Assembly (NCBI RefSeq): GCF_000418555.1
Contig: NZ_ATKM01000005.1
Span: 744,001-808,000 of the forward strand
From: Pseudomonas sp. P818
Lineage (GTDB): Bacteria; Pseudomonadota; Gammaproteobacteria; Pseudomonadales; Pseudomonadaceae
Reading direction: 5' to 3'
DNA length: 64,000 bases
In this document: positions 53,362-62,262 of the stretch, in pieces
How positions within the stretch are numbered: position 1 is the stretch's first letter
How the letters are laid out: each line of letters opens with the position of its first letter
Position numbers and translations under genes: made by a program
The notes under the pieces: model-generated
The model's input: the letters and a program-made list of their open reading frames with translations, nothing else
Database searches by the model: none
Told to the model about the DNA's origin: nothing

Positions 53362-54543
53362 TCAGACGCGCTCGATGGCCAGCGCCACACCCTGACCGCC
53401 GCCGATGCACAGGGTGGCCAGACCTTTCTTCGCATCACGGCGGATCATCTCGTGCAGCAGGGTCACCAGCACGCGGCAGCCCGAGGCGCCGATGGGATGG
53501 CCCAGGGCGATGGCGCCGCCGTTGACGTTGACCTTGTCGGCATCCCAACCCAGCTCCTGGCCGACCGACAGCGCCTGGGCGGCGAAGGCCTCGTTGGCTT
53601 CGATCAGGTCCAGATCGGCCAGGCTCCAGCCGGCCTTGTCCAGGCAGCGGCGGGTTGCCGACACCGGGCCGATGCCCATGATCGCCGGGTCGACGCCGGC
53701 ATTGGCATAGCCGGCAATCTTCGCCAGCACCGGCAGGCCGAGCGATTGCGCCTTGCTCGCGCTCATCAGCAGCACGGCTGCGGCGCCGTCGTTGAGGCTG
53801 GAGGCGTTGCCGGCGGTGACGCTGCCGTCCTTTTTGAATGCCGGTTTGAGCTTGGCCAGGGACTCGGCACTGGTGCCGGCGCGCGGTTGCTCGTCACGGG
53901 CGAAGGCGATGGGGTCGCCCTTGCGCTGCGGAATCAGTACCGGGGTGATTTCTGTGTCGAAACGACCGGACTCGATGGCGGCCACGGCTTTGCGCTGCGA
54001 CTCGGCGGCGAAGGCGTCCTGGGCTTCACGGCTGATGCCGTATTTCTCCACCAGGTTCTCGGCGGTGATGCCCATGTGGCAGTCATTGAAGGCATCCCAC
54101 AGGCCATCGACGATCATGCTGTCCTGCAGTTGCGCGTGGCCCATGCGCAGGCCGGTGCGCGCCTTGGGCAGTACATAGGGCGCCAGGCTCATGTTTTCCA
54201 TGCCGCCGGCGATGATCACCTCGGCATCGCCGCAGCGAATGGCCTGGGTGGCCAGGTGCAGGGCTTTCAAACCCGAGCCGCAGACCTTGTTCAGGGTCAT
54301 GGCCGGCACGGCATGGGGCAGGCCGGCGCGGATGGCGGCCTGGCGTGCGGGGTTCTGCCCGGAGCCAGCAGTGAGCACCTGGCCGAGGATGACTTCATCG
54401 ACCTGAGCGGCATCGAGGCCGGTCTGCTCCAGCAGGCGCTTGATGACGATGGCGCCGAGTTCGGGCGCGGGAATCTCCGCCAGGCTGCCCTGGAAGCTGC
54501 CGATGGCGGTGCGGGTGGCGGCGACGATGACGACGTCTTGCAT
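53362..54543 (-). CDS. atoB: Acetyl-CoA acetyltransferase
   Basis: A 393-residue thiolase that cleaves acetoacetyl-CoA to two acetyl-CoA or runs the reverse. The active-site Cys lies in [14 protein letters not shown] near residue 88, the His in [14 protein letters not shown] near 348 and the second Cys in LCIGGGQG near 378. It is third in the CoA-transferase cluster; together these genes turn acetoacetate to acetyl-CoA. The length is standard. Confidence 0.96.
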   Translation of the reverse strand: MQDVVIVAATRTAIGSFQGSLAEIPAPELGAIVIKRLLEQTGLDAAQVDEVILGQVLTAGSGQNPARQAAIRAGLPHAVPAMTLNKVCGSGLKALHLATQAIRCGDAEVIIAGGMENMSLAPYVLPKARTGLRMGHAQLQDSMIVDGLWDAFNDCHMGITAENLVEKYGISREAQDAFAAESQRKAVAAIESGRFDTEITPVLIPQRKGDPIAFARDEQPRAGTSAESLAKLKPAFKKDGSVTAGNASSLNDGAAAVLLMSASKAQSLGLPVLAKIAGYANAGVDPAIMGIGPVSATRRCLDKAGWSLADLDLIEANEAFAAQALSVGQELGWDADKVNVNGGAIALGHPIGASGCRVLVTLLHEMIRRDAKKGLATLCIGGGQGVALAIERV

Positions 54544-54574
54544 GGGATGACTCCTCTCGGCTGATGGGCCGCGT

Positions 54575-54634
54575 ATTGTGGGAGGCGCTTTAGCGGCGAG
54601 CTTTTCTCGTCGCGGCTAAAGCCCCTCCCACAAT
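54575..54634. repeat. REP-like inverted repeat pair
   Basis: ATTGTGGGAGGCGCTTTAGC (from 54575) faces GCTAAAGCCCCTCCCACAAT (to 54634): a near-perfect long palindrome with a GAGCTTTTCTC centre. Same class as 32717 and 53288. It sits between atoB and the CoA-transferase B gene. Confidence 0.85.
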
Positions 54635-54691
54635 GTAGAAAAACGCCCCGAAGACGCCGTGCGTGGTGGCGCCTTCGAGACGGTAGACAAC

Positions 54692-55348
54692 CTAGAACTG
54701 CATTTCCGGCACGTGTTCGGGGACGATCAGCTTGCCGGCGGTCTTGGCCACGATTTCCTCGACGCTCACACCCGGCGCACGTTCGCGCAGGATGAAGGCG
54801 TTGTTCTCGATCTCCAGGTAGGCCAGGTCGGTCAGCACCTTGCGAATGCAGCCACAGCCGGTCAGCGGCAGGCTGCAATGCTCCAGCAGCTTGGATTCGC
54901 CGTCCTTGGACGCATGGGTCATGGTGACGATGATGTTGTCGGCACCGGCCACCAGGTCCATGGCGCCGCCCATGCCCTTGACCAGCTTGCCGGGGATCAT
55001 CCAGGAAGCGATGTTGCCGCGCACGTCCACCTCGAAGGCGCCGAGCACGGTGAGGTCCACGTGGCCGCCACGGATCATGGCGAAGGACTGCGACGAGTCG
55101 AAGATCGCTGCGCCCTTGATCGCGGTGACGGTCTGCTTGCCGGCGTTGATCATGTCGGCGTCCACCTCTTCCTCGGTGGGGAAGGCGCCCATGCCGAGCA
55201 GGCCATTCTCCGACTGCAGCATCACCTGCATGCCCTCGGGTACGTAGTTGGCCACCAGGGTCGGGATGCCGATGCCGAGGTTGACGTAGAAACCGTCCTG
55301 CAGCTCGCGGGCGACGCGCTGGGCCATTTGTTCACGGGTCAGTGCCAT
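54692..55348 (-). CDS. dhcB: 3-oxoacid CoA-transferase subunit B
   Basis: A 218-residue beta subunit of a family I CoA-transferase. The catalytic Glu is in the SENGLLGMG motif near residue 50. GIGIPTLVANYVPEG is the family start. Together with subunit A it moves CoA between succinyl- or acetyl-CoA and a 3-oxoacid (acetoacetate, or dehydrocarnitine in the carnitine pathway). The symbol follows the P. aeruginosa order dhcR-dhcA-dhcB-atoB; an atoA or scoB label would be equally fair. Its start lies 11 bp after the stop of subunit A. Confidence 0.9.
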   Translation of the reverse strand: MALTREQMAQRVARELQDGFYVNLGIGIPTLVANYVPEGMQVMLQSENGLLGMGAFPTEEEVDADMINAGKQTVTAIKGAAIFDSSQSFAMIRGGHVDLTVLGAFEVDVRGNIASWMIPGKLVKGMGGAMDLVAGADNIIVTMTHASKDGESKLLEHCSLPLTGCGCIRKVLTDLAYLEIENNAFILRERAPGVSVEEIVAKTAGKLIVPEHVPEMQF

Positions 55349-55359
55349 GCTGGTCTCTC

Positions 55360-56058
55360 CTAAGCGCGTATGGTGCGTTTTTCGATGCGTTTCTCGAAGC
55401 TGCCGTAGATCAGCCGGTCGACATAGATGCCGGGGGTGTGAATCTGCGTCGGGTCGAGTTCACCGGGCTCGACGATCTCCTCGACCTCGACCACGGTGAT
55501 GCGTCCGGCGGTGGCCACCACCGGGTTGAAGTTCTGCGCGGTGTGGCGGTAGACCACGTTGCCGAAGTGGTCGGCCTTCCAGCCCTTAACGATGGCGAAG
55601 TCGCCGGTGATGGCCGGCTCGAGAATATAGTGGCGGCCGTTGATCTCGCGCGCCTCCTTGCCTTCGGCGACCGGGGTGCCGTAGCCGGTGGCGGTGAAGA
55701 AGGCCGGAATACCGGCGCCGCCGGCGCGCAGCTTCTCGGCCAGGGTGCCCTGCGGGGTGAGTTCGACCTCCAGCTCGCCGGACAGCAGCTGCTGCTCGAA
55801 CAGGGCGTTCTCACCGACGTAGGAGGCGATCATCTTGCGGATCTGCCGGTCTTCCAGCAGCACGCCGAGGCCGAAGCCATCGACGCCGCAGTTGTTGGAC
55901 ACCACGGTCAGATCGCGCACGCCACGGCGGCGGATTTCCTTGATCAGGTTCTCGGGGATGCCGCACAGGCCGAAACCGCCGGCTAGTACGGTCATGCCGT
56001 CCTGCAGGCCGTCCAGGGCTTCTGCATAGCTGCCGACGCGTTTGTCGAGTCCGCTCAT
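55360..56058 (-). CDS. dhcA: 3-oxoacid CoA-transferase subunit A
   Basis: A 232-residue alpha subunit. [15 protein letters not shown] (about 26-40) is the family glycine-rich motif, and [17 protein letters not shown] follows. It forms the enzyme with subunit B. First gene of the leftward cluster, it diverges from the LysR gene with 104 bp between starts. The ribosome site is AAGAGGCAG. Substrate: acetoacetate or dehydrocarnitine by context; not decided by sequence. Confidence 0.9.
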   Translation of the reverse strand: MSGLDKRVGSYAEALDGLQDGMTVLAGGFGLCGIPENLIKEIRRRGVRDLTVVSNNCGVDGFGLGVLLEDRQIRKMIASYVGENALFEQQLLSGELEVELTPQGTLAEKLRAGGAGIPAFFTATGYGTPVAEGKEAREINGRHYILEPAITGDFAIVKGWKADHFGNVVYRHTAQNFNPVVATAGRITVVEVEEIVEPGELDPTQIHTPGIYVDRLIYGSFEKRIEKRTIRA

Positions 56059-56162
56059 TCGAGGCTGCCTCTTGTTGTTATCTGGGGTGAGGCCAAGCTT
56101 CTGCGCTGCAGGCTTATTTGTTAAGTTTGTTTTTCCTCTCGATTGATCAGAGAAATAAATTA

Positions 56163-57056
56163 ATGACCGTCAAGCAGCTACGCGCCTTTCTCGCCGTGGC
56201 GCAGAGCCTGAGCTTCGCTCAGGCCTGCGAGCGTCTGCACCTGTCGCAGCCGGCGCTGAGCCTGGCGATCAAGAACCTGGAGCAATCGCTCGGTGGCCAG
56301 TTGCTGGTGCGCACCACCCGCAGCGTGGCGCTGACGCCGGAGGGCGAGACGCTGTTGCCGATCGCCGTGCGTCTGCTCGCCGACTGGGACAACGCCGAGG
56401 ACCTGCTGCGCCAGCACTTCACCCTGCAGATGGGCAAGGTGGCGGTGGCGGCCATGCCGTCGTTCGCCGGCAACCGACTGCCGGCGGCGCTGCGCGCCTT
56501 TCGCGACGCCTACCCGCGGGTCAACGTGGCGGTGCACGACGTGATCAACGAACAGGTGATGGAGATGGTGCGCGACGGCCGCGTCGAGCTGGGCATCGCC
56601 TTCGAGCCGGCAACACTCGATGGTCTGCAGTTCACGCCGCTGTACGAGGATCGCTTCGTCGCCGTGGTGCCGGCTGATAGCGAGCTGGCCGGGCAATCAG
56701 CGCTGATCTGGGCGCAACTGCTGGAACAACCCTTCATCACCCTGCAACGGCCTTCGGCGGTACGCCTGCTGCTGGAAGACAGTGTGACCTCCAGCCACGG
56801 CAAGCTGCCGGTAGCGTTCGAAAGCCATCAGTTGGTCACGGTGGGGCGCATGGTCGCCGAAGGCCTCGGCGTCAGCGCGGTGCCGCAGCTGTGTCGGCAG
56901 CAGATGGAGGAGTTGGGCGCGCGCTGTCTGCCGCTGGGCGAGCCGCAGGTCATGCGGCGTGTCGGCCTGCTGCACCAGGCCGGGCGCCAGCTGTCCAGCG
57001 CGGCGCAGGCTTTGAGTGAGGTGCTGTTGCATCAGGCCGGGCAGTTGCGTGGCTGA
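56163..57056 (+). CDS. dhcR: LysR-family regulator of the CoA-transferase cluster
   Basis: A 297-residue LysR protein. The helix-turn-helix is at residues about 3-60 ([36 protein letters not shown]). The effector domain follows to residue 290. It is divergent from dhcA and in the position of DhcR of P. aeruginosa, which responds to 3-dehydrocarnitine. The start ATG at 56163 begins the conserved domain; the frame opens at 56118. The upstream region is AT-rich (TTAAGTTTG and AAATAAATTAATG), as usual for LysR operators. Confidence 0.85.
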   Translation: MTVKQLRAFLAVAQSLSFAQACERLHLSQPALSLAIKNLEQSLGGQLLVRTTRSVALTPEGETLLPIAVRLLADWDNAEDLLRQHFTLQMGKVAVAAMPSFAGNRLPAALRAFRDAYPRVNVAVHDVINEQVMEMVRDGRVELGIAFEPATLDGLQFTPLYEDRFVAVVPADSELAGQSALIWAQLLEQPFITLQRPSAVRLLLEDSVTSSHGKLPVAFESHQLVTVGRMVAEGLGVSAVPQLCRQQMEELGARCLPLGEPQVMRRVGLLHQAGRQLSSAAQALSEVLLHQAGQLRG

Positions 57057-57091
57057 AACCCGCCGCCTGCGTTGAGGCAAACCTTACGGAC

Positions 57092-57673
57092 CTACAACCG
57101 AGCCAGGTCGGCCGGAGTGTCGATATCCTGCAGCACGCCTGCGTCGTTGAGCTCGACGATATGCAGCGCCTCGGCGTTGTGCTGAAGCACGGCCCTGGCA
57201 CCAGCGTCACCGCCAAGCGTTGCCAGCTGCGGCCAGAAATCGCGGCCGAACAGTACCGGATGGCCGCGTTTGCCCTGATGGCTGGGCAGCACGATGCGGT
57301 CCGGGGCGGCGCAGGCCATCAGCGCCTCGAGGCTGTGGCGACGAATCGACGGCATATCGGCAAGAAAGATCGCCACGGCGTCAGCGCGCGATTCGGCCAG
57401 TAGGCGCTCGGCCCCTGCAGCCAGGCTATGGCCCATGCCCTGGGCGGTGGTTGGGTTTTGCACGACTCGCACACCAGGCGGCAGATCCAGCGCTGCTGGC
57501 GCTTCGTCGGGGCGCAGCACCAGCCAGACTTCTTCGACCATCGAGCAGGGCAGGGCCAGGCTGGCGGCCAGCAATGAGCGGCCGTCGGCGAGCACGAGCC
57601 GGCGCTTGTCGGCACCGAAGCGGCGGCTGTACCCGGCCGCCAGCATCAGTGCGGCAACGGCCTGGCCTGTCAT
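57092..57673 (-). CDS. MobA-like nucleotidyltransferase
   Basis: A 193-residue NTP-transferase. The nucleotide loop AALMLAAGYSRRFGADKRRL (about 6-25) is the LAAGxSxRxGxxK signature, and FLADMPSI near 107 supplies the metal-binding Asp. These enzymes transfer CMP or GMP to molybdopterin (MocA/MobA), or act on sugars or other small molecules. There is no molybdenum gene nearby. The ATG is 2 bases after the stop of the OsmC-YcaO gene, so the two are coupled. The actual acceptor is not known. Confidence 0.85.
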   Translation of the reverse strand: MTGQAVAALMLAAGYSRRFGADKRRLVLADGRSLLAASLALPCSMVEEVWLVLRPDEAPAALDLPPGVRVVQNPTTAQGMGHSLAAGAERLLAESRADAVAIFLADMPSIRRHSLEALMACAAPDRIVLPSHQGKRGHPVLFGRDFWPQLATLGGDAGARAVLQHNAEALHIVELNDAGVLQDIDTPADLARL

Positions 57674-57675
57674 GC

Positions 57676-59874
57676 TCAGCCGACCAGGCCCGCCGCCCTG
57701 GCGCGGGCGGCGTGCAGTTTCTTGTAGCTGTCGATCAGGCGCAGGTGCTTGTCCAGGCCTTCGAGTTTCATGCTGGTCGGGGTCAGGCCATGGAAGCGCA
57801 TGCTGCCATCCACCGAGCCGATCACCGCGTCCATGCGCTCGTTGCCGAACATGCGGCGCAGGTTGTGCTCGTAGTCGGCCAGCTCCAGCTCGTCGTCCAG
57901 CTGGATCTCCAGCACGGCGTTGACCGCCTGGTAGAACAGGCCGCGCTCGACGGTGTTGTCGTTGTACTGCAGGAAGGCCTCGACCAGCTCCTTGGCGTCG
58001 TCGTATTTCTTCAGCGCCAGGTTGATCAGCAGCTTCAGTTCGAGAATGGTCAGCTGGCCCCACACCGTGTTGTCGTCGAACTCGATGCCGATCAGCGTGG
58101 TGATGTCGGTGTAGTCGTCGACTTCGCTGTTATTGAGGTTGCGCAGCAGCGACTTGAGTTCGCGGTCGCTCAGGGTGTGCAGGTTGAGGATGTCCTTGCG
58201 AAACAGCAGCGCCTTGTTGGTGTTGTCCCAGATCAGATCCTCGACCGGGTAGATCTCCGAGTAGCCCGGCACCAGGATGCGGCAGGCGTTGGCGCCGAGG
58301 TCGTCATAGGTGGCCACGTAGACTTCCTTGCCCATGTCCTCAAGGATGCCGAACAGGGTCGCGGCCTCCTGCTCGTTGGAGTCCGAGCCTTCGCCGGAGA
58401 AGTCCCACTCGACGAACTCGAAGTCCGGCGTGGCGCCGAAGAAGCGCCACGACACCACGCCGCTGGAGTCGATGAAGTGCTCGACGAAGTTGTTCGGCTC
58501 GGTCAGCGCCAGGCTGTCGAAGGTGGGCTGCGGCAGATCGTTGAGGCCCTCGAAGCTACGGCCCTGGAGCAGTTCGGTGAGGCTGCGCTCCAGCGCCACC
58601 TCGAAGCTCGGGTGGGCGCCGAAGGAGGCGAACACGCCGCCGGTACGCGGGTTCATCAGGGTCACGCACATCACCGGGAATTCACCGCCCAGCGAGGCGT
58701 CTTTCACCAGCACCGGGAAGCCCTGTTCCTCCAGGCCCTGGATGCCGGCGACGATGCCCGGGTACTTGGCCAGTACGTCCTGCGGCACGTCCGGCAGGCA
58801 CAGCTCGTTCTCCAGAATCTCGCGCTTGACCGCCCGCTCGAAGATCTCCGACAGGCACTGCACCTGGGCCTCGGCCAGGGTGTTGCCGGCGCTCATGCCG
58901 TTGGACAGGTACAGGTTCTCGATCAGGTTGCTGGGGAAGTACACCGTCTGGCCATCGCTCTGGCGCACGAACGGCAGCGAGCAGATGCCGCGCGCGGTGT
59001 TGCCCGAGTTGGTGTCGAACAGGTGCGAGGCGCGCAGCTCGCCATCCGGGTTGTAGATGGCCAGGCAGTGCTCGTCGAGGATTTCCTCGGGCAGCGCATC
59101 CTTCGGCCCCGGCTTGAACCAGCGCTCGTTGGGGTAGTGGACGAACTCGGCGCTCGCGATGTCCTCGCCCCAGAACTGGTCGTTGTAGAAGAAGTTGCAG
59201 TTCAGCCGCTCGATGAACTCGCCCAGGGCCGAGGCCAGTGCGGCCTCCTTGGTCGAGCCCTTGCCGTTGGTGAAGCACAGGTTCGACTGCGCGTCGCGGA
59301 TATGCAGCGACCAGACGTTGGGCACGATGTTGCGCCAGGAGGCGATCTCGATCTTCATCCCCAGCTCGGCGAGGATGCCCGACATGTTGGCGATGGTCTG
59401 CTCCAGCGGCAGGTCCTTGCCCGGGATGTAGGTGGTGGTGTCACTCACTGGCATCAGCAGCGCCTGGGCATCGGCGTCGAGGTTGTCGACTTCCTCGATG
59501 ATGAACTCGGGGCCCTGCTGCACCACCTTCTTCACCGTGCAGCGGTCGATGGAGCGCAGGATGCCCTGGCGGTCCTTCTCGGAAATGTCTGCGGGCAACT
59601 CGACCTGAATCTTGAAGATCTGCGCGTAGCGATTTTCCGGGTCGACGATGTTGTTCTGCGACAGGCGGATGTTCTCGGTGGGAATGTCGCGCGTCTGGCA
59701 GTACAGCTTGACGAAGTACGCCGCGCACAGCGCCGAGGAAGCGAGGAAATAGTCGAACGGCCCCGGCGCCGAACCGTCGCCCTTGTAGCGGATCGGCTGA
59801 TCGGCGATCACCGTGAAGTCATCGAACTTGGCTTCGAGGCGAAGGTTGTCGAGAAAGTTGACCTTGATTTCCAT
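57676..59874 (-). CDS. OsmC-YcaO fusion protein
   Basis: A 732-residue cytoplasmic protein of at least two parts. Residues about 1-145 are an OsmC-like domain with both characteristic cysteines (SSALCAAYFVKLYC near 47-60 and RSIDRCTVKK near 107). Residues about 160-560 are a YcaO domain: STKEAALASALGEFIERLN and QVQCLSEIFERAVKREI supply the acidic ATP/Mg2+ ligands. The C-terminal 170 residues are helical, similar to the tail of E. coli YcaO. YcaO proteins activate amides with ATP; E. coli YcaO is linked to RimO-dependent methylthiolation of ribosomal protein S12. The fused OsmC may deal with thiols or sulphur. It is coupled to the MobA-like gene. Confidence 0.85.
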   Translation of the reverse strand: MEIKVNFLDNLRLEAKFDDFTVIADQPIRYKGDGSAPGPFDYFLASSALCAAYFVKLYCQTRDIPTENIRLSQNNIVDPENRYAQIFKIQVELPADISEKDRQGILRSIDRCTVKKVVQQGPEFIIEEVDNLDADAQALLMPVSDTTTYIPGKDLPLEQTIANMSGILAELGMKIEIASWRNIVPNVWSLHIRDAQSNLCFTNGKGSTKEAALASALGEFIERLNCNFFYNDQFWGEDIASAEFVHYPNERWFKPGPKDALPEEILDEHCLAIYNPDGELRASHLFDTNSGNTARGICSLPFVRQSDGQTVYFPSNLIENLYLSNGMSAGNTLAEAQVQCLSEIFERAVKREILENELCLPDVPQDVLAKYPGIVAGIQGLEEQGFPVLVKDASLGGEFPVMCVTLMNPRTGGVFASFGAHPSFEVALERSLTELLQGRSFEGLNDLPQPTFDSLALTEPNNFVEHFIDSSGVVSWRFFGATPDFEFVEWDFSGEGSDSNEQEAATLFGILEDMGKEVYVATYDDLGANACRILVPGYSEIYPVEDLIWDNTNKALLFRKDILNLHTLSDRELKSLLRNLNNSEVDDYTDITTLIGIEFDDNTVWGQLTILELKLLINLALKKYDDAKELVEAFLQYNDNTVERGLFYQAVNAVLEIQLDDELELADYEHNLRRMFGNERMDAVIGSVDGSMRFHGLTPTSMKLEGLDKHLRLIDSYKKLHAARARAAGLVG

Positions 59875-60003
59875 GAGGCAATACCAGCGAGCGAAACAAA
59901 ATGGCCGCCATTATCCGGGTTTTCGGCGGCCTGTCTTGCTCGCTGGTTGCCGATGAAAGCACGTCGGACCAGCGGCGAGTACGACGCTGGCGCGGACGAG
60001 GGC

Positions 60004-60936
60004 TCAGCTTTCGAGTTCGGCGGTGTTACTGGTGCCGATGGAGGTGTAGCTCGGCCATTGCCGCAGCAGGGTTTCGACGAACTGTTCGGCTGCCGGTGAC
60101 AGTGAAGAGCCACGGCGCCGCACCAGACCCAGAGTACGGCTGATTACCGGGTCGACCAGCGGGCGACTGACCAGGATCGGGTGATCCTCTGCCGGCATCG
60201 CCAGGCTGGGCAGAGCGGCGATGCCCAGCCCGGCTTCGACCATGCCGAGTGAGGTCGACAGGTGTTGCACCTCGTAGAACCAGCTCGGGCGCCAGTCGAG
60301 ATGGGCCAGGCCGTGGTCGAGCAGCACGCGGTTGCCACTGAGGCGGCCGACGCCGATCAGGCGGTAGTCGCTGAGCTCGCGCCAGGCCACTTCCGAGCGT
60401 TTGGCCAGGGGATGATCGCGCCGGCAGGCGAGCACGAAGGGTTCGTTGACCAGCGGGGTGAAGTCGATTTCTGCGCTCTGCCCGCTCTGCATGTTGATGC
60501 CGAAATCTGCCTCGCCGCGAATCACTGCTTCCAGCCCTTCATGGGCGCTGAGATCGAGAATGCGGATGCGGATCTTCGGGTACTGCAGGTTGAAGGCGCG
60601 GATCACCGTCGGCAGGAAGTAGAAGGCCGCCGTCGGGATGCAGGCGAGGGTGACCTGGCCGGACTGGCGCTCGGCCAGCTCGCGGATGCCGAGGATCGAG
60701 CGCTCGAAGTCGTCCAGCAGGCGCTGCGCCTTGGGCAGAAAATCCCGGCCCACGGCCGTCAGGCTGACGCGGCGCGTGGTGCGGTCCAGCAGCTGGATGC
60801 CGAGGCTTTCTTCCAGCTTCTGCATGCGTCGGGTCAGTGCCGGTTGTGACAGGTGGATGGCGTTGGCAGCCTCGTGAAAGTTGCCGAATTCGGCAATTTT
60901 CACGAAAGCGCGGATGTCTTGCAGTTCGTAATTCAT
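60004..60936 (-). CDS. LysR-family regulator of the PrpF/OprD/TctC cluster
   Basis: A 310-residue LysR protein. The helix-turn-helix spans about 4-62 (LQDIRAFVKIAEFGNFHEAA, RTTRRVSLTAVGRDFL), and the effector domain about 92-295. It is divergent from the PrpF/GalD-like gene across 212 bp with paired AT-rich repeats. The effector is probably the transported acid or its product. It lies on the same strand as the OsmC-YcaO gene, 129 bp upstream of it, but a functional link there is not obvious. Confidence 0.9.
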   Translation of the reverse strand: MNYELQDIRAFVKIAEFGNFHEAANAIHLSQPALTRRMQKLEESLGIQLLDRTTRRVSLTAVGRDFLPKAQRLLDDFERSILGIRELAERQSGQVTLACIPTAAFYFLPTVIRAFNLQYPKIRIRILDLSAHEGLEAVIRGEADFGINMQSGQSAEIDFTPLVNEPFVLACRRDHPLAKRSEVAWRELSDYRLIGVGRLSGNRVLLDHGLAHLDWRPSWFYEVQHLSTSLGMVEAGLGIAALPSLAMPAEDHPILVSRPLVDPVISRTLGLVRRRGSSLSPAAEQFVETLLRQWPSYTSIGTSNTAELES

Positions 60937-61030
60937 GCGCTTGGGTTATCAGTCGTGCGTATTTTTGTTTGAAAGTCACCAATGAACCCTAGTCTTTCGG
61001 CTCAGGACTGGCAAGCGAGGAAATACGCGC

Positions 61031-61139
61031 ATGCATTAATGCTTAAAGTGGAATAAATATCGAAATATATGCATTTTACAGAATAAATATCCGCTCCTCA
61101 TAATCAACGCAAAGCAACAATCACCAGTTTTATTGCGTT
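61031..61139. promoter_or_regulatory. AT-rich control region with direct repeats
   Basis: GAATAAATATC occurs twice, at 61051-61061 and 61081-61091, exactly 30 bp apart. ATGCATT occurs at 61031 and 61069. Near the start of the isomerase gene, AACGCAA (61106-61112) and TTGCGTT (61133-61139) form a stem that ends just before its GGAGG. The first features look like LysR sites; the last may affect ribosome access. Confidence 0.5.
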
Positions 61140-61148
61140 GGAGGCATC

Positions 61149-62225
61149 ATGCGGACGGTACCTTGTGTACTCATGCGAGGCGGTACGTCGAAAGGGCCGG
61201 TCTTCCTGGCCAATCATCTGCCCACTGACCCGCAACAGCGCGATGAGGTATTGCTGAGCCTGATGGGCTCGGGCCATGAGCTGGAAATCGACGGCATCGG
61301 TGGTGGCAGCCCGCAGACCAGCAAGGTGGCGATCGTCAGTCGTTCGCCGCATCCGGATGCCGATGTCGACTATCTGTTCGTGCAGGTCATGGTCACTCAG
61401 CGCCGCGTCGATACCGCACCCAACTGCGGCAACATGCTCTGCGCCATCGGTCCTTTCGCCATCGAGCACGGCCTGGTCAATGCCAGCTCGCCGATGACCC
61501 GGGTGCGCATTCGCAACCTCAATACCAACACCTTCGTCGATTCCGATGTGATGACCCCGGGCGGCCGTGTGCGCTATGACGGCGACACCGCCATCGACGG
61601 CGTGCCCGGTACTGCCGCGCCGATCAAGTTGACCTTCCTCAATGCCGCTGGTGCCAAGACCGGTCGCCTGCTGCCCACCGGCCGCGTGCGTGACGAGTTC
61701 GATGGCGTCGTCGCCACCTGCATCGACATGGCCATGCCGATGGTGCTGATGCATGCCGAGGCGCTGGGCAAGACCGGCTACGAGTCGCCTGCCGAGCTGG
61801 ATGCCGACAGCGCCTTTCTCCAGCGCCTGGAACGCATTCGCCTGCAGGCCGGCCTGGCCATGGGCCTCGGCGACGTGTCGCAGATGGTCATTCCCAAGCC
61901 GGTACTGCTCGCGCCTGCACGCCACGGCGGCACGCTGAGCGTGCGCTATTTCATGCCGCACAACTGCCACCGCTCGGTCGCCGCCACCGGCGCCATCGGC
62001 CTGGCTACGGCCTGCGCGCTGCCCGGCAGCGTCGCCCATGACGTCGCGCCCATCGAAGGCGAGGCGCTGGTACGTCTGGAGCATCCGGGCGGGCAGATCG
62101 AGGTTTCCCTGCAGCCTGCCGCTGATGGAAACCCCGAGAACCTGCGCGCATCGCTGGTGCGCACGGCCCGTCGCCTGTTTTCGGGTGAGGTTTACATCCC
62201 CAGCCTGAGGCGCACGGGCAGCTGA
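61149..62225 (+). CDS. PrpF/GalD-family isomerase (4-oxalomesaconate tautomerase-like)
   Basis: A 358-residue protein of the PrpF family, built as two DapF-like halves. MRGGTSKGPVFLANHLP is the family start. APNCGNMLCAIGPFAIEHG (about 94-112) carries a conserved active-site Cys, and MPHNCHRSVAATGAIGLA (about 267-284) the C-terminal counterpart. Known members are aconitate isomerase PrpF and oxalomesaconate tautomerase GalD. The neighbours (OprD porin, TctC binding protein, LysR) point to a carboxylate substrate. No other gallate genes are visible, so GalD function is not assured. GGAGG is 4-8 bases before the ATG. Confidence 0.85.
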   Translation: MRTVPCVLMRGGTSKGPVFLANHLPTDPQQRDEVLLSLMGSGHELEIDGIGGGSPQTSKVAIVSRSPHPDADVDYLFVQVMVTQRRVDTAPNCGNMLCAIGPFAIEHGLVNASSPMTRVRIRNLNTNTFVDSDVMTPGGRVRYDGDTAIDGVPGTAAPIKLTFLNAAGAKTGRLLPTGRVRDEFDGVVATCIDMAMPMVLMHAEALGKTGYESPAELDADSAFLQRLERIRLQAGLAMGLGDVSQMVIPKPVLLAPARHGGTLSVRYFMPHNCHRSVAATGAIGLATACALPGSVAHDVAPIEGEALVRLEHPGGQIEVSLQPAADGNPENLRASLVRTARRLFSGEVYIPSLRRTGS

Positions 62226-62262
62226 CTTCGTTTCACTACCACCACCACCAGGGTTAATCACA

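Noticed and set aside
57220..60099. 959-codon frame on the + strand opposite the OsmC-YcaO gene
   Set aside because: Antisense shadow of a long real gene; composition and lack of a ribosome site rule it out.
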